Assembly (NCBI RefSeq): GCF_051020765.1
Contig: NW_027469186.1
Location: forward strand, 62,001 to 126,000
DNA: 64,000 nucleotides
Origin: Lasioglossum baleicum
Taxonomy: Eukaryota; Arthropoda; Insecta; Hymenoptera; Halictidae
Direction: 5' to 3'
The position numbers and the translations under genes were made by a program. The notes under the pieces were generated by a model. It made no database searches, was not told the origin of the DNA, and saw only the letters and a list, made by a program, of their open reading frames with translations. The first letter of the stretch is position 1, and each line of letters starts with the position of its first letter. Positions 63,201 to 64,000 of the stretch are shown here, piece by piece.

Positions 63201-63861
63201 GCGCAGGTTTTTTGGGATGCGCATGGCTAGTCGAGCAAAAACACGTGCGAGAGGATGCATCCCGCAGGCTAGTCGCGTAAAAACACGTGCGAGACGATGC
63301 ATCCCGCAGGCTAGTCGAGTAAAAACACGTGCGAGAGGATGCATCCCGCAGGCTAGTCGAGCAAAAACACGTGCGAGAGGTTGCATCCCGCAGGCTAGTC
63401 GAGTAAAAACACGTGCGAGAGGATGCATCCCGCAGGCTAGTCGAGCACAAACACGTGCGAGAGGATGCATCCCGCAGGCTAGTCGAGCAAAAACACGTGC
63501 GAGAGGATGCATCCCGCAGGCTAGTCGAGCAAAAACACGTGCAAGAGGATGCATCCCGCAGGCTAGTCGAGTAAAAACACGTGCGAAAGGATGCATCCCG
63601 CAGTCTAATCGAGCACAAACACGTGCGAGGTTTTGTGGGATGCGCATGCGCAGGTTTTGTGGGATGCGCATGCGCAGATTTTTTGGGATGCGCATGCGCA
63701 GGTTTTTTGGGATGCGCATGGCTAGTCGAGCAAAAACACGTGCGATAGGATGCATCCCGCAGGCTAGTCGAGCAAAAACACGTGCGAGAGGATGCATCCC
63801 GCAGGCTAGTCGAGTAAAAACACGTGCGAAAGGATGCATCCCGCAGGCTAGTCGAGCACAA
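52480..63861 (-). other. Longest repeat-derived open frame, 3793 codons; not called as a gene
   Basis: Open from the ATG at 63861 to 52480. A units read as 14-residue repeats of the type RDASSRTCFYSTSL (Y or C, F or L by variant); B units read as HAHPKKPA or HAHPTKPA. No domain, signal peptide or membrane segment stands out, and I recognise no family. The frame is open because all unit lengths are multiples of three and this frame happens to lack stops. The frequent variants alter residues freely, and two other frames over the same DNA are also open for long stretches. Transcription evidence would be needed to revise this. Confidence 0.85.
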
Positions 63862-64000
63862 ACACGTGCGAGGTTTTGTGGGATGCGCATGCGCAGGTTT
63901 TGTGGGATGCGCATGCGCAGATTTTTTGGGATGCGCATGCGCAGGTTTTTTGGGATGCGCATGGCTAGTCGAGCAAAAACACGTGCGAGAGAATGCATCC
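53575..64000 (+). repeat. Right-end higher-order repeats, about 1.0-1.5 kb cores
   Basis: A core opening at the marker variant is repeated at about 53575-54580, 54770-56290, 57380-58900 and 62522-64000 (cut by the window), with a copy lacking its start at about 60160-61400. Displacements are 1191, 2610, 2499 and 2643. Each full core has GAAAGGATG, GCAGTCTAG, TCGCGTAAA and GAGAGGTTG. The later ones add GTGCAAGAGG and TCTAATCG. GCGATAGGATG occurs only here (about 55993, 57133, 58603, 59701, 61101, 61942, 62185, 63745), a young local subfamily. Confidence 0.85.

Larger units (their letters stand above)
1..64000. repeat. Satellite array of 42-bp (A) and 24-bp (B) units filling the window
   Basis: Every line of the window resolves into A units (42 bp) and B units (24 bp) with no intervening unique DNA, and the array runs off both ends. 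Consensus A has 13 G, 10 C, 13 A and 6 T with four CpG; consensus B has 9 G, 4 C, 3 A and 8 T with two CpG. Both are about 55% GC with CpG above random expectation. Orientation is constant: I saw no inverted block. A and B seem related at their 3' ends (GGATGCATCCCGCA against GGATGCGCATGCGCA). Size and nested duplications indicate eukaryotic satellite DNA. Centromeric, subtelomeric or other location cannot be decided from sequence alone. I do not recognise the family. Confidence 0.99.

Noticed and set aside
52480..63861. Giant protein gene of 3793 codons on the minus strand
   Set aside because: The frame is open only because unit lengths are multiples of three. Other frames over the same DNA are open too, frequent variants are non-synonymous in all of them, and no domain or separate promoter is visible.
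1..64000. CRISPR array
   Set aside because: There are regular repeats but no unique spacers; everything between repeats is more repeat. No cas genes are present and the size is far outside CRISPR norms.
1..64000. Short plus-strand open frames of 64-106 codons, recurring throughout
   Set aside because: These are stretches of the frame that stops at GTAAAA units. They start and end at unit-type changes and are shadows of the repeat.
1..64000. Bacterial or phage origin
   Set aside because: There is no gene-like region in 64 kb, and multi-level satellite organisation of this size is not known from prokaryotes. Contamination or assembly artefact remains possible but is not suggested by the variant structure.

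Overview
The whole 64,000-base window is one uninterrupted tandem-repeat (satellite) array. I found no unique sequence, no recognisable protein gene, no tRNA or rRNA gene, no transposon or insertion sequence, no CRISPR array and no telomere tract. Organism: an array of this size, with nested higher-order duplications, eukaryote-like E-box and NRF-1-like palindromes and CpG-transition variants, points to a eukaryotic satellite (pericentromeric, subtelomeric or interstitial). The sequence does not let me name the species or the chromosomal location.

Two related monomers build everything. Unit A is 42 bp (example 381-422): it opens with GGCTAGTCGA, carries an A-rich stretch with a CACGTG E-box, and closes with the palindrome GGATGCATCC plus CGCA. 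Unit B is 24 bp (example 497-520): a T run flanked by G runs, then the perfect 12-bp palindrome TGCGCATGCGCA. They alternate as clusters of about 2-11 A units and about 2-7 B units. The joints are fixed: A is cut at 26 nt before a B cluster, and the last B is cut at 19 nt before an A cluster. Position within a cluster predicts the variant. The first A after B is normally the GCAAAAAC type, the last A before B is GTAAAAAC or GCACAAAC, the first B has TTTTGTGGG and the last B has TTTTTTGGG. The propagating unit is therefore a composite A-B block, not independent monomers.

Layout. Left region (1 to about 22.7 kb): recent duplications with periods 3213, 1500, 5517/7017, 286 and 3863 bp. Middle region (about 22.7-37.2 kb): a 1.1-1.3 kb higher-order repeat nested in a 4.7-kb duplication, followed by an irregular zone with chimeric joints. 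Right region (about 37.2-64 kb): duplications with periods 3976, 3601, 2584, 2886 and about 2.5-2.6 kb, plus private variants such as TCGCGTAAAA (from 37.8 kb on) and GCGATAGGATG (from 56 kb on). Duplicate copies differ by a few substitutions or by whole-unit indels of 24, 42, 48, 84 or 201 bp.

Because 42, 24 and 26+19 are all multiples of three, three of the six frames stay open for kilobases on both strands (longest 3793 codons, minus strand, 52480-63861). The commonest unit variants change the amino acid in all three open frames, and recurrent +1 insertions break every frame. I therefore treat these frames as arithmetic by-products and call no genes. The points most worth a second look are the dense NRF-1-like and E-box sites, the strict A/B syntax, and the layered duplication history.
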